From positions 310,001 through 374,000 of the forward strand of contig NZ_FQVL01000001.1 of NCBI RefSeq assembly GCF_900129355.1: a stretch of 64,000 bases of DNA, in the 5' to 3' direction. The DNA is from Seinonella peptonophila. GTDB taxonomy: Bacteria > Bacillota > Bacilli > Thermoactinomycetales > Thermoactinomycetaceae. The translations under genes were made by a program, and so were the position numbers. Under the pieces are notes generated by a model. It was not told the origin of the DNA. It searched no databases and saw only the letters and a list, made by a program, of their open reading frames with translations. Each line of letters starts with the position of its first letter. Position 1 is the first letter of the stretch. Positions 17,705 to 26,844 of the stretch are shown piece after piece.

Positions 17705-18034
17705 TCAAGCATTTGTACCTTTTTTAAAAACATTTAACAAGATGACACCAACAATTATCAATAAAATACCTAACAACTGCGGCCACCGAAGAGACTCTTT
17801 CCACATAATAAAACCGATAATTGCTGTTAAAGCAGTACCCAACCCAGCCCAAATCGCATAAGTCATGCCTAGCGGAAAATGTTTAAGCGAAAGAGATAGA
17901 GAGTAAAAAGAAATCCCATATCCTAATATCACAAGTATGCTTGGAAGCATTTTAGAAAATCCTTCTGTTGCTTTTAAAGCTGTTGTTCCAACTAACTCAC
18001 CAATAATCGCCAATGCTAAATAAACATATGCCAT
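17705..18034 (-). CDS. Small multidrug resistance (SMR) efflux protein
   Basis: The 109-residue product has four membrane helices and the SMR core: a membrane-embedded glutamate at residue 13 in 'AIIGELVGTTALKATEGF', and the 'GMTYAIWAGLGTALTAIIG' segment. Proteins of this size and pattern (EmrE, QacC, YkkC/D) act as dimers that exchange protons for quaternary cations. It stands alone, although some family members need a partner. Confidence 0.93.
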   Translation of the reverse strand: MAYVYLALAIIGELVGTTALKATEGFSKMLPSILVILGYGISFYSLSLSLKHFPLGMTYAIWAGLGTALTAIIGFIMWKESLRWPQLLGILLIIVGVILLNVFKKGTNA

Positions 18035-18087
18035 TGATTACCGCCTCCTATTCTTAGATATTCCCATTTACTCATATAGAATCATAA

Positions 18088-18117
18088 AAAACCATTCTTT
18101 TTTAAAAAAGAACGGTT
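18088..18117 (-). terminator. Terminator of the O-methyltransferase gene
   Basis: An A/T-rich hairpin with arms AACCATTCTTTT and AAAAGAACGGTT lies between the methyltransferase stop and the SMR start. It is preceded on the plus strand by an A run, which is a T run on the minus strand. Confidence 0.6.
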
Positions 18118-18154
18118 TGCATAAAGTGGGTATTCTTTTAAATATTCTTCCGAT

Positions 18155-18784
18155 TTATTTTAACCGAGCAATAACTAACCCATCTCCAATCGTGAGTAGC
18201 ATTGTTTCTAAGCGTGAATCATTGGCGATTTTTTCATTAAATGATCGAATTCCTATAGTCGCTTCACTTTGATCATTTTCATCTAAAACTCGATAATCCC
18301 ATAATGCATTATCAGCAATAATCAAAGCATTTGGCTGTGCGATTTTGATTACAGCATCCAAATAGTTAGTATAATTTTCTTTATCTGCATCGATAAAAAT
18401 CAGATCAAAAGTTTCTTGCTCTTCCCTCAACTGTTGTAATGACTCTAATGCATGACCTACTCGTATATTGATTTGTGAACCCACTCCTGCTGTTTCCGCA
18501 TTTGATTGAGCGAATTGAGCTAATTCTGGATCAATCTCAAGTGATGTTACACTTCCTACTCCATCTAATGCTTTAGCAAAATTTATTGTACTAAAACCAC
18601 CCAGTGTACCAACCTCTAATATCTTCTTTGCTCCAGCTATTTTAACTAACAATCGTAATGTTTTGGCTACTTCTAATGAGATGGATTTAGGAGTAATATT
18701 TCGTTCCTGCAAAACCTTAGATATTGAGGTATGTAAAGCATCTTCTCCAATAAACAAACGCTCAACATATTCTTTTACATTCAT
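18155..18784 (-). CDS. Class I O-methyltransferase (PF01596 type)
   Basis: From the second of two adjacent ATG codons after AAGGAGG the product has 209 residues. The SAM-binding motif I is 'ILEVGTLGGFSTI', motif II region 'VTSLEIDPELAQFAQ', and the metal-dependent core 'FDLIFIDADKENYTNYLD' is followed by 'IIADNALW'. This is the catechol/caffeoyl-CoA O-methyltransferase family, usually Mg-dependent and acting on vicinal hydroxyls of small molecules. No biosynthetic neighbour reveals the substrate. The upstream gap 18785-19140 holds no recognisable gene. Confidence 0.9.
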   Translation of the reverse strand: MNVKEYVERLFIGEDALHTSISKVLQERNITPKSISLEVAKTLRLLVKIAGAKKILEVGTLGGFSTINFAKALDGVGSVTSLEIDPELAQFAQSNAETAGVGSQINIRVGHALESLQQLREEQETFDLIFIDADKENYTNYLDAVIKIAQPNALIIADNALWDYRVLDENDQSEATIGIRSFNEKIANDSRLETMLLTIGDGLVIARLK

Positions 18785-19140
18785 CATATCCCTCCTTATT
18801 ATTATTATGATATTACCAATAAACCGGCAAATATTCGAACAATTGCTCAATAAATCTGAATTTATATTTTGCTTTCATTATATCTCAGATAAAAGGATTT
18901 TTCTCAAAAATAGATCATGCAACAAAAAAAGCCAGATTGCAGGAGAAATCAATCATCTCCCTTACCTGGGCAACCCTTTAGCTCCATAGCCGAATCAAGC
19001 ATTTCTTTATCTCATGACTATTAATATTTCTGGTTTTAAAGCTGCTATTGAACTGCAATCCGCGCCAACTGATTTATCCATATCATCTAATCCATCTCAT
19101 GTAATGGTCATCACATTAAATGGAGCGGATTTTATCTAAT

Positions 19141-19899
19141 TTAACGAAATAATGCTTTCCAAGTCTTTGGACCCACAATCCCATCAACCACTAAGCCTTT
19201 CCCTGATTTCGCCACATTTCCTTGTTCATCGTGCACTCTTTGCCAATCTTTAACATCTTGTTTAGTCTTGAGACCATAGATTCCATCAATTTGTTTTGAC
19301 TGTAACCTTTTTTGTACTCGTTTCACATCTTCTCCTTGCAACATAGGAGATATAACCTTTAGCAATCGATGATAGTCTGCATTCTTATCATATATAGGCG
19401 GGCTTGAGTCTCTAGCCCCAACGCTCTTTATAAGCTCAACAAAGTGATCCCAACCTTCTCCCCGAATGTTGTGCGGACAATCTTTACCACTCCAATGATG
19501 ATGCTGGACAACAGCAGAAATAGAAATATTATGTTTATTCATTAGATCATTTACCAACCATGCTGCATTTTCTTTCGCTTTGGTAAAATCTCCATCACTA
19601 TTTACACATATCTCTACCCCTATGCTATAATGATTTCCTGTTCCATTTGACCCATCACCTGCATGCCAAGCTACTTCATCGTCAGGTACACTTTGATAGA
19701 TACTGCTTTCATCAACAGTGTAGTGCCATGATGCTACTCGTTCGCTATTTCCATTATAAAGGAGGTTAGCATGGACAGAAGCTGTTGCTCCTTTATCTGT
19801 ATTATCAGTCTCATGAATGGTAATATATTTAGGTGTCCTTTTTGTTCCAGGACGAATTCGCTTATATTTCATTGGGATTAACTTTTCAATGATATTCAT
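19141..19899 (-). CDS. N-acetylmuramoyl-L-alanine amidase with peptidoglycan-binding tail
   Basis: The 252-residue product starts at the ATG nine bases after GAGGAG; two nearer ATGs are too close. Residues 15-160 form an amidase_2/PGRP domain with zinc ligands in 'YITIHETDN', 'QHHHWSGKDCPHN' and the 'ASWHYTVDE' strand. The C-terminal 70 residues look like a PG_binding_1 domain ('MLQGEDVKRVQKRLQ', 'DGIVGPKTWKALF'). It hydrolyses the bond between muramic acid and the stem peptide. No export signal is seen, as in CwlA/XlyA and prophage endolysins; a phage origin is possible, but no phage genes adjoin. Confidence 0.92.
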   Translation of the reverse strand: MNIIEKLIPMKYKRIRPGTKRTPKYITIHETDNTDKGATASVHANLLYNGNSERVASWHYTVDESSIYQSVPDDEVAWHAGDGSNGTGNHYSIGVEICVNSDGDFTKAKENAAWLVNDLMNKHNISISAVVQHHHWSGKDCPHNIRGEGWDHFVELIKSVGARDSSPPIYDKNADYHRLLKVISPMLQGEDVKRVQKRLQSKQIDGIYGLKTKQDVKDWQRVHDEQGNVAKSGKGLVVDGIVGPKTWKALFR

Positions 19900-20067
19900 A
19901 ACCATCATCTCCTCTATTTTCCTAATTACCCATTATTAGCAGATTCGAATCTTCTAAATAATTATATTCTGACATGTGAATTTTGCTAATTACCTGAATG
20001 TTTTAGTTAACAAGTAGTAAATTGAGTCGCTCAATTGATAATTACTTCCATTTATGGGAGGGAAATA

Positions 20068-20226
20068 ATGAATATCCAAACAGAACTTTATGATCAATAT
20101 CAAATGCGTTGTCCAAAAGTAGGAAAACATATATTAGCCACATTTGATGAACAATCAATCTGGGTTTATCAAGCATATAATGAGTCAATCGGAAATTTCG
20201 CTGTTCAGCTTGAAATAAGCAATTAA
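20068..20226 (+). pseudogene. Truncated DUF4291-family gene (N-terminal fragment)
   Basis: The 52-residue frame starts at ATG after GGGAGG and reads like the first quarter of DUF4291 proteins ('QYQMRCPKVGKHILATFDEQS', 'WVYQAYNESIGNFAV'), which are normally about 200 residues long. The frame ends after 'EISN' and no continuation is seen in any frame before the next gene at 20307. It is probably a relic left by a deletion. Confidence 0.6.
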
Positions 20227-20306
20227 AAACTCATATTGGTATCGATGAATAAATAACTAGCTTTTTTAGTCTATTTATTTATATAAAATTGGAGGAATGA
20301 AACATC

Positions 20307-21101
20307 ATGAAACAAAATCAAAATTCCTTTCACACACTCACATTCTATCAATTAATTACACAATCACTCACATACTATCGTCGCACTTTTTTTCTCCTAT
20401 TTATCATTAGTTTGCTTTTTACATTGCCTAGCTACTTATTAGAAATCACTTTATTAGATACGCAAAATCCACCTCTTGATTACTCCATAAGTCAAATCTG
20501 GATTGCTTTAAGTTTTTTACTATTTGATATGTTGCTCACCTTTCCTCTTCTATCTTTACTCTGCACTGGCAATGTTCTTAAAGAAACAATCTCTACTCTC
20601 TCATCAAACTGGTTTCGAAAAAGCTGGTCACATATATTGTTCTTAAATTTTTTAACACTGATTGTGTTTATTCCAAGTTTCAGTTTATTTTTTCTTTACT
20701 TGATAATGTATCAAGCGTTATTACAGTTGCTCACATTCTTAATCGGTTTTTTGTTACTAATCCCAACAATTTATCTTCTTATTCGGTGGACATTCATCTT
20801 TCAAGTATCGATCGATGATCCCTCAAAAAATTATCAACAAATTTTTGCACATAGTTGGAAATTGACCTCTAAAAATGTACTAGCAATATTTATCCTAGTT
20901 GTATTTGCTATGATTATCTTGTTACTCCCTAGCATACTTTTTGATGAAATAGCATCTCAATTCCAGCAATGGAAACAGATATTTTTACTCCTAAGCTATT
21001 TTGTAGATGCTTTGTGTAATCCAATCTTGTCCATTTTTATATCGCTTCTATATTTAAAATATAAAAATATCTATTATCAATCAGAAAAACTAACATCCTA
21101 A
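20307..21101 (+). CDS. Polytopic membrane protein of unknown function
   Basis: The 264-residue product has about six hydrophobic segments (near residues 25-50, 68-95, 115-160, 190-212 and 225-258) separated by short polar loops. The segment 'DDPSKNYQQIFAHSWKLTSKN' before the fifth helix is reminiscent of the glycerophosphodiesterase membrane-domain/YciC-like family, but I do not assign it. It starts at ATG after GGAGGA, is monocistronic and is followed at once by a strong terminator. Confidence 0.75.
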   Translation: MKQNQNSFHTLTFYQLITQSLTYYRRTFFLLFIISLLFTLPSYLLEITLLDTQNPPLDYSISQIWIALSFLLFDMLLTFPLLSLLCTGNVLKETISTLSSNWFRKSWSHILFLNFLTLIVFIPSFSLFFLYLIMYQALLQLLTFLIGFLLLIPTIYLLIRWTFIFQVSIDDPSKNYQQIFAHSWKLTSKNVLAIFILVVFAMIILLLPSILFDEIASQFQQWKQIFLLLSYFVDALCNPILSIFISLLYLKYKNIYYQSEKLTS

Positions 21102-21106
21102 TAAGC

Positions 21107-21148
21107 AAAAGAGTTGTTCTCAATCTACTTTAAGAACAACTCTTTTAT
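21107..21148 (+). terminator. Rho-independent terminator
   Basis: A perfect 14-base-pair stem (21107-21120 with 21133-21146, AAAAGAGTTGTTCT) ends in TTTTATA just past the membrane-protein gene. Confidence 0.85.
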
Positions 21149-21357
21149 AGCAATGAACTTGACTTCTGCGTTAAAACAAAAATAAAGGTCAGTAAGTATA
21201 CAATTCCTATTTCTAACCAACTTAATCTTACTATTATCGTCAAAGGATCCATACCCCAACTACATATCCAATTAATGATCAAACCAATTTCTTCAAATGG
21301 CAACTTCTTTTGGCAAGTTTTTTGTGGAGCGACTACTTGGCAAATCTCTAACGATAC
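21145..21357 (-). pseudogene. Possible relic of a membrane-protein gene (C-terminal part)
   Basis: A minus-strand frame of about 70 codons without a start codon reads as two hydrophobic stretches joined by polar residues ('IGLIINWICSWGMDPLT', 'WLEIGIVYLLTFIFVLTQKS'), the kind of sequence seen at the end of transporter subunits. A stop lies just upstream in frame. Nothing else is recognised in the 21150-21573 gap. It may be chance; no family can be named. Confidence 0.3.
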
Positions 21358-21573
21358 TCAAAGTAGTAGCATCATGAATATTCATCTAATACTCATCTTC
21401 TAAAAAGGGATAATACAATAGCCTTCTAGACCAATATTTAGGTAACAATTCAGATAAGAATATGTCTTTGAAATCAAACGGAAGAATAATATACTATATT
21501 TAATTAGATACATTATCAATCTATTGACAGATTAATTCGTTCAAAATAAGTTGTCGTGATAAGAGGGGATATT

Positions 21574-21855
21574 ATGAAAAAACCTGAACATCATTCTAAA
21601 TACTGGAAGATGAGCGAGCAAGTGAATGCTGATCATAGCACGCAAAACCAAAAAATTTTTGTCCATATTTCAGTTGGGAAATATTTACGTGCTTTTAAAA
21701 ATCAACCAGATAAAATTGATGAAACTCTTCAGAAAGCCTCTAATAACTTAGATCAACTAGCCGCAAACGGACTGATTGACGAAAGCACAGCAACCCATAT
21801 CAAATCATTTTTGCACAAAAAATCAATTGAACGGAAATCAGCAAATAATAGATAG
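21574..21855 (+). CDS. Hypothetical protein, 93 residues
   Basis: The start is the ATG five bases after AGAGGGG; a frame six codons longer has a weaker site. The product is hydrophilic and mostly helical, with no membrane segment ('VNADHSTQNQKIFVHISVGKYLRAF', 'IKSFLHKKSIERKS'). Its function is unknown. It precedes an MFS transporter gene by about 180 bases. Confidence 0.6.
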   Translation: MKKPEHHSKYWKMSEQVNADHSTQNQKIFVHISVGKYLRAFKNQPDKIDETLQKASNNLDQLAANGLIDESTATHIKSFLHKKSIERKSANNR

Positions 21856-22034
21856 ATTTTTATCAATTCATATTCCTAATATTCCATTCAGCTTTTATCA
21901 TTATTGGGTTAGGTTATTAGAACCATTAGTTTGAAAATACGAATTATTCCAATATTTATGCATATACAAAATCCTTAGTATATGAAATGAAAAGCTTTAT
22001 AAGTAACTATTCATCTAAGAGAGGCATAATTCAT

Positions 22035-23282
22035 ATGAAGAACAAAGTACTTTTAGCCATTTCTAAAATTACAAATTACCATCATCTTAATCGTTCCGCA
22101 CAGTTGATAATTTTACTACATTTTTTTTTCTGTTTTGCTGAAGGGATTTCAAGTATTTTTGTGAGTATATATATTTGGGAAATCCAACACAATTTGTTTG
22201 ATATTGCTTCCTTTTATCTTTATCAATCTATTACATTTTTCCTATGTGTTCCTATTGTTGGTAAGTTATTGAAGCATCAATCTTCTACATTTAGCATTGG
22301 AATTGGGGCTTTACTGTTAGCGATTTTTTATCTATTATTACTCCAAAATCATTCAGCTCATTACATAGCACTGATGGGTTTATTACAAGGCTCTGGTTAT
22401 ATTTTTTATTGGACAGGTTTTCATTACTTATCAGTTTCTCTCACTAAAACTTCTGAACGTAGCTTATTTAATAGTTACAATGAAATTTCAGGGGCACTTT
22501 CTAGTCTTATCTCACCAGCAATCGCAGGAGGATTCATTGTTTTGATGCCAGGAAAGATCGGATATATCTACATTTTCTCTACTTCGCTTTTGCTCTATTT
22601 AACCACTACAATCCTTTCCATCTTTACTAAGATTCCACCTTCTTCTACAAAACATTTTGCTCTCCCTTTGATCTTAAAAATTTCACTAAATCCAAATAAA
22701 AAATGGTTTTGGGGTATGCAAATGATTTTTATTCATGGTTTTTGCGAAGGAATATTTCTATTTTTACCAAGTGTTATTTACTTTTTATATTTCCATAACG
22801 AATGGAATTTAGGATTACTAACCAGTATGCTAGCTTGTTTAGCTCTTTTAAGTAACTTTCTTGTTGGGAGATTTCTTCCAAACGCTAATCGCAATCATGC
22901 AATTTTCTGGGGAGTTTTTATACATAGCTTGTTAACACTTTCTTTTGCTATCTATCCCACTTGGATTACTGTATTACTATTTGGCTTAGGCATTTCACTT
23001 GCTAAACCGTGGTATAATGTACCGCAACTTACCATTGTGTTTGATTTTATCCATCAACAACCAGCAAAAAAAGAACATTATATTGAGTATTTAGCAGCAC
23101 GTGAAATTTCCCTTGGTTTGGGACGTATGGTTAGTTTTGTTCTTCTCATAGCACTTATTACGCAATTTCACAAAGCAGAAGAATCTCTATCATGGTATGC
23201 TTTGATATTAACTTTTGGATTACCTTATTTTTGGATCACAGCTCTCAAATTTAGCCGCAATCAAAAAAAGATATTTCTATAG
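22035..23282 (+). CDS. MFS transporter, 12 membrane segments
   Basis: From the ATG after AAGAGAGG the product has 415 residues and about twelve hydrophobic segments. Major-facilitator features include the short basic loop after helix 2 ('VGKLLKHQSS') and a charge-bearing central loop near residue 205. It resembles poorly characterised bacillary single-component carriers. Its substrate is not evident and no regulator gene adjoins it. Confidence 0.85.
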   Translation: MKNKVLLAISKITNYHHLNRSAQLIILLHFFFCFAEGISSIFVSIYIWEIQHNLFDIASFYLYQSITFFLCVPIVGKLLKHQSSTFSIGIGALLLAIFYLLLLQNHSAHYIALMGLLQGSGYIFYWTGFHYLSVSLTKTSERSLFNSYNEISGALSSLISPAIAGGFIVLMPGKIGYIYIFSTSLLLYLTTTILSIFTKIPPSSTKHFALPLILKISLNPNKKWFWGMQMIFIHGFCEGIFLFLPSVIYFLYFHNEWNLGLLTSMLACLALLSNFLVGRFLPNANRNHAIFWGVFIHSLLTLSFAIYPTWITVLLFGLGISLAKPWYNVPQLTIVFDFIHQQPAKKEHYIEYLAAREISLGLGRMVSFVLLIALITQFHKAEESLSWYALILTFGLPYFWITALKFSRNQKKIFL

Positions 23283-23361
23283 ATTCGACGAAACAAACTA
23301 ACCAGATGGAATGATCACTGCCTATATAGTGGAACTCAATAAATTTATAGTAGAAACGCAC

Positions 23362-23408
23362 TGAGTGGTAGATCCAACGGCAACACGCGCCAACGTACCT
23401 ACCACTCA
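23362..23408. repeat. Inverted repeat, possible weak terminator
   Basis: TGAGTGGTAG (23362-23371) and CTACCACTCA (23399-23408) form a perfect 10-base-pair stem around a 27-base loop, between the MFS gene and a decayed convergent gene. No T run follows. Confidence 0.45.
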
Positions 23409-23459
23409 ATTCTTGTTCACTAACTCAGTTGCCGCTTGAGCCTTCATCGAGTAGTAGGT

Positions 23460-24398
23460 TCACCGCGTTTTACTATCCTCTATTTTGTAAAATCCAAACG
23501 ATTGTTCACAAGCACCAGGACCTTCTTTTTGTACAAGGGTGGTTAACCTTTCTTCCGGCTTTTCAGTTGGATTGTTGGTATACACGTGGACACCGTCAAT
23601 CCTTTGTATCTGAAGTGGGTTTGCTGGGAAAACATGAGTGTCAAAGTGTCCGCTCATTCCATCTAAGATGCCAGTATGAATATTAATAGATTCTTTTCCA
23701 TCGGTCTCTAAAGAATAGTTAATAATCGGATTTTCTTTACTTGGTCTAATTCCTGCATTTATCGCTTTATCTACACAATAAAAATGTGCGACCATTTGCC
23801 TTGGCTTTTCTTTTTTTGGCATATTGTAAATCAATTTCCAACATTCAGCTGACCCTAACCGCGAAGCTTGTTGTTGCAATGATATAATCTCTGATTTATC
23901 TCCTATAAAATGAACGCTTCTTCCATCGGGTTCACGAAAACGTATATTAGGATTCGTCTGTGATTTTTCATGATCCTCTTGCCAAATAACCCCTTCAGCC
24001 ATCATCGATTCATTCATTTCATTTGGTTTCACTTGATTCAAGCTATTTTGAGCAAGATATATTTGGCCAGAATCACTTTGCGTTATAGAACGAATGAATG
24101 TAGAACCATCTTGTTTATTAACAAGATTGTCATTTACTTTTGTGTCCTCTGTTTTGCAATCATAAGTGACTGCACTTTATCTGATGGATGTGTTGTATCT
24201 TGAAGAATGGTTTGTGTTTCCTTTGGTTTTTCTAGGTTGTTGTAAGTTACGACCAAATGTATATCCTCCTGCTAATCCCAAAGTTATACCAGTAGCTAAC
24301 ATGAGGGCGCCTACCTAAATCATCTTATTTTGTCTCCATAAAGCAAACTGTGCTAAAATTTCGTTTTTTGGGGTGCTGGTTTTCATAGAATCAGCCAT
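23460..24398 (-). pseudogene. Decayed gene for a single-pass membrane protein
   Basis: An ATG at 24398 with a good AAGGAGGG site opens a frame that reads 27 codons, meets an in-frame TAG (24315-24317), and continues into a typical membrane helix ('GALMLATGITLGLAGGYTFGR'). It then needs at least one frameshift near 24180 to join a 193-codon open stretch (24041-23460). That stretch encodes a soluble domain ('NIRFREPDGRSVHFIGDKSE', 'MVAHFYCVDKAINAGIRPSK', 'GPGACEQSFGFYKIEDSK'). The intact ancestor would be about 310 residues with one N-terminal membrane anchor. No family is recognised. Confidence 0.7.
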
Positions 24399-24588
24399 AT
24401 TTCCCTCCTTTTGGTTTTTTATTTGGTTTAAAATAATTATAAGGTAGTATCTATTAGAATGGAATATGATTGATTCAAATAAACATGGCATGTATATTTT
24501 TCGGTTAGTAAATATATTTCTTCGTTTTCATCCGCTGACTAAGAGATTAAAAAGCTGCTTCTAACCCTATCTTCATAATGTTTATATC

Positions 24589-25146
24589 TTACCTATTGGA
24601 AAATCTAGTAGCGTTCACTGCCTGACGAACACCAGCCGCCAAGTCAGCAGGATTACCCGATCCTTGAAAATGAAGATATAGAATCCTCGGTTTCTCAAAA
24701 ATCCAATGATTATGAAGAGCACTTACTAATAAGCCTGCTTGACGTACTCGATCGATCACAGGATTTACTTCATCCTGAAGTAACGCAAATTCAGCTGTTA
24801 AATAAGCTATATGATTTATTTCGGCAATATCTGCTGATAACATTAATGAAAGCATCTCTCCAGGAAGTTTTACTCCTTTTTGTAGAACTGTTAAGTCCTC
24901 ACGATGAATGCTAATTTGACAAACCCCTTTACTCTCTTTAACAGGTAGACCAGAGGCTTCTTTCACTATTTTGCATAAACTTTTGTTAGCGTTTAATTTT
25001 ATATCTTGCTGATTAGATGTTACCCGCATCTGAGCTGGTAATGGTGATGATACAACATTTTGCGGTAACCGATAAAAATAATGATGAGGCCAACCATAAT
25101 ATGTATAAAAGTTCTGTCTCCAGCTTTCCAAGTTCCAATCGTACAT
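24589..25146 (-). CDS. DUF1259 (LppY/LpqO-like) protein
   Basis: The 185-residue product carries the DUF1259 signature in its second half: 'EFALLQDEVNPVIDRVRQAGLLVSALHNHWIFEKPRI' followed by 'LYLHFQGSGNPADLAAGVRQAV'. Only sequence family membership is known; actinobacterial members are lipoproteins, whereas this one has no signal peptide. The ATG follows a GGGGTGAT site. It is monocistronic. Confidence 0.85.
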   Translation of the reverse strand: MYDWNLESWRQNFYTYYGWPHHYFYRLPQNVVSSPLPAQMRVTSNQQDIKLNANKSLCKIVKEASGLPVKESKGVCQISIHREDLTVLQKGVKLPGEMLSLMLSADIAEINHIAYLTAEFALLQDEVNPVIDRVRQAGLLVSALHNHWIFEKPRILYLHFQGSGNPADLAAGVRQAVNATRFSNR

Positions 25147-25266
25147 ACACAGATCACCCCAGGAATATTTCTCAAGATCAATTTATGTGCATCAACAAAG
25201 ATGTGTGATAACAAAATAGAGCGTATTGCTTATTTCTTCGGGCAGTCTAATGAATTAGTTATACAT

Positions 25267-25293
25267 AAAAAAGGTACTGCTTAGTACCTTTTA
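25267..25293. terminator. Short bidirectional terminator
   Basis: AAAAGGTACT pairs with AGTACCTTTT around a tiny GCTT loop, flanked by A and T runs. It lies between the DUF1259 gene (start side) and the DUF1772 gene stop at 25351, so it most likely serves the latter on the minus strand. Confidence 0.6.
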
Positions 25294-25350
25294 ACCAATG
25301 AAGGAATGACCCTTACATCTGCATACAACTAGAATAAATATCCTTTGTAG

Positions 25351-25842
25351 CTATTCTTCAATTTTCTCTATCAATTTTACTTTTCTTAAAGAGAACATTG
25401 CAATAATAGACAACACAAAACTAATAATCGACAAAACTGTTCGTACAAGGTGCCAGCGATTCCATGCATCAGCATAACTTGTTCTCATCGCTCCAATTTG
25501 ATGAATAGATGAAGATTTAATGGAAAAACCTGCTAATTGATCGTTTAAAGGAACATTCAAAGCAGTAGTTACTCCAAACACGCCCACAATATAAAGAATC
25601 GATGCCGTGATCAACCATTTAAAAGTATGTTTAGATTGCTTCTTATACATAAAGGCAGCAACAGGTAAAAAAACGACGGCTCCGATAAAACTAATAAAAA
25701 AGATTGGATTTAAAATTGCAGTATTAATGGCCTGCATAGCATGAATATACTCAATATCTGATAATTGATAAAACCCTGGGTTAACAGAAACAGCAAACCC
25801 ATAAAAAAGACCAGAGACTAGTCCAGTCATTGTCACTGCCAA
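25351..25842 (-). CDS. DUF1772 (anthrone oxygenase-like) membrane protein
   Basis: About 163 residues with four membrane helices match DUF1772: 'TGLVSGLFYGFAVSVNPGF', 'AMQAINTAILNPIFFISFIG', 'LNVPLNDQLAGF' and the C-terminal 'WNRWHLVRTVLSIISFVLSI'. The family includes fungal anthrone oxygenases, but the bacterial role is unknown. The start is problematic. A TTG is available at 25842 without a good ribosome binding site, while in-frame codons upstream read 'LILNKIILTL', like the family N-terminus but with no standard start. The functional start may be a rare codon or may have been lost. Confidence 0.8.
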   Translation of the reverse strand: MAVTMTGLVSGLFYGFAVSVNPGFYQLSDIEYIHAMQAINTAILNPIFFISFIGAVVFLPVAAFMYKKQSKHTFKWLITASILYIVGVFGVTTALNVPLNDQLAGFSIKSSSIHQIGAMRTSYADAWNRWHLVRTVLSIISFVLSIIAMFSLRKVKLIEKIEE

Positions 25843-26182
25843 CGTTAATATTATTTTATTTAATATTAGAAAACACCCTCTCTAATTCAGCTTATAAAAC
25901 GATTAATACAACATAACAATAATTACAGTGTTGAAACAGAACAGGCTAAATATAACATTAGAGAATTAATTTATATATGAGTATATCTTTCTTTTATATC
26001 TATATGCAAACAATCATCTTAACCTCCCATTCATGGAAATGCCAATCAGCCTGAATATAAATTTAATTGACTCGATTAGTGACAAATTCATGACACCCTT
26101 GTATACTATACGTAACACAACGTTCACAAAACATTTGAATTCCTGACATATAATATCCGAGATCACAGAAAGGGGCGAGGGC
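25843..26182. other. Intergenic region with a possible promoter
   Basis: The only recognisable element is a TATAAT hexamer at 26149-26154, suitably placed upstream of the small membrane-protein gene at 26183. Its -35 partner is unclear. No coding or repeat structure is seen. Confidence 0.35.
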
Positions 26183-26452
26183 ATGAGTATATTTATGATC
26201 TATCTGTTTGTAGCCACCGCGACACCATTATTTTTATGGATTGAAAAAAGAAAGATAGCTTTATGGCATCTACCCTTTCTAGTTTTAATGTGGGTTTATT
26301 TTATCTTATATATTAGCGATCAGTTAGGTTCAGTTGGTCAATTTATCTTTTTCACTCTCTTTATTGGAAATGTTATCTTTGCCCATATTGCCGCTTTTTT
26401 GCTATATGCTTCACCACTCTTAGCAAGCAGAAATCATAAAACACAACCATAA
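26183..26452 (+). CDS. Small three-helix membrane protein
   Basis: The 89-residue product has three hydrophobic helices (about residues 2-18, 28-44 and 55-80) and little else. The ATG follows GAAAGGGGCGAGGG. It is convergent with the quinol oxidase operon and shares its terminator. Its function is unknown. Confidence 0.6.
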   Translation: MSIFMIYLFVATATPLFLWIEKRKIALWHLPFLVLMWVYFILYISDQLGSVGQFIFFTLFIGNVIFAHIAAFLLYASPLLASRNHKTQP

Positions 26453-26456
26453 CACA

Positions 26457-26492
26457 AGCGGGATGTTCTGAAAGATATCAGAACATCCCGCT
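26457..26492. terminator. Shared bidirectional terminator of the qox operon and convergent gene
   Basis: A perfect 14-base-pair stem (26457-26470 with 26479-26492, AGCGGGATGTTCTG) with an 8-base loop lies between the convergent small membrane-protein gene and qoxD. Confidence 0.85.
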
Positions 26493-26523
26493 CTCCTCTT
26501 TTCCATGATCATTACTAAAGATT

Positions 26524-26844
26524 TTAATGTGCTGCATGTCCTGCTGACATAACCCAAATCGAACCCGCAACGATCGTAATGGCGATAAAAGCTGCATACA
26601 GCATCGTTCCTGTCTGTATCTTGCTATTTCTCTCTGTGATGTGCATAAACATGAGCAGTTGCAAAACAGCTTGGAGAATAGCTAGCACAATGATTATTGC
26701 AAAGATAATACTTAATGAAAATCCTGATGAAAAAGTTATCCATAGTGCCATGAGCGTAAGCACAACTGATAATAGATATCCAACAAAATGCTTCCACGGA
26801 AAACGATTGTCTACCAAAGACGAATTTTGTTTTTGATTATCCAT
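26524..26844 (-). CDS. qoxD: Quinol oxidase subunit IV
   Basis: The 106-residue protein has three membrane helices and the COX4/CyoD pattern ('FPWKHFVGYLLSVVLTLMALW', 'LQLLMFMHITERNSK'). It is the small assembly subunit of the aa3-type menaquinol oxidase. It overlaps the subunit III gene by eight bases and is the last gene of qoxABCD. Confidence 0.93.
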   Translation of the reverse strand: MDNQKQNSSLVDNRFPWKHFVGYLLSVVLTLMALWITFSSGFSLSIIFAIIIVLAILQAVLQLLMFMHITERNSKIQTGTMLYAAFIAITIVAGSIWVMSAGHAAH

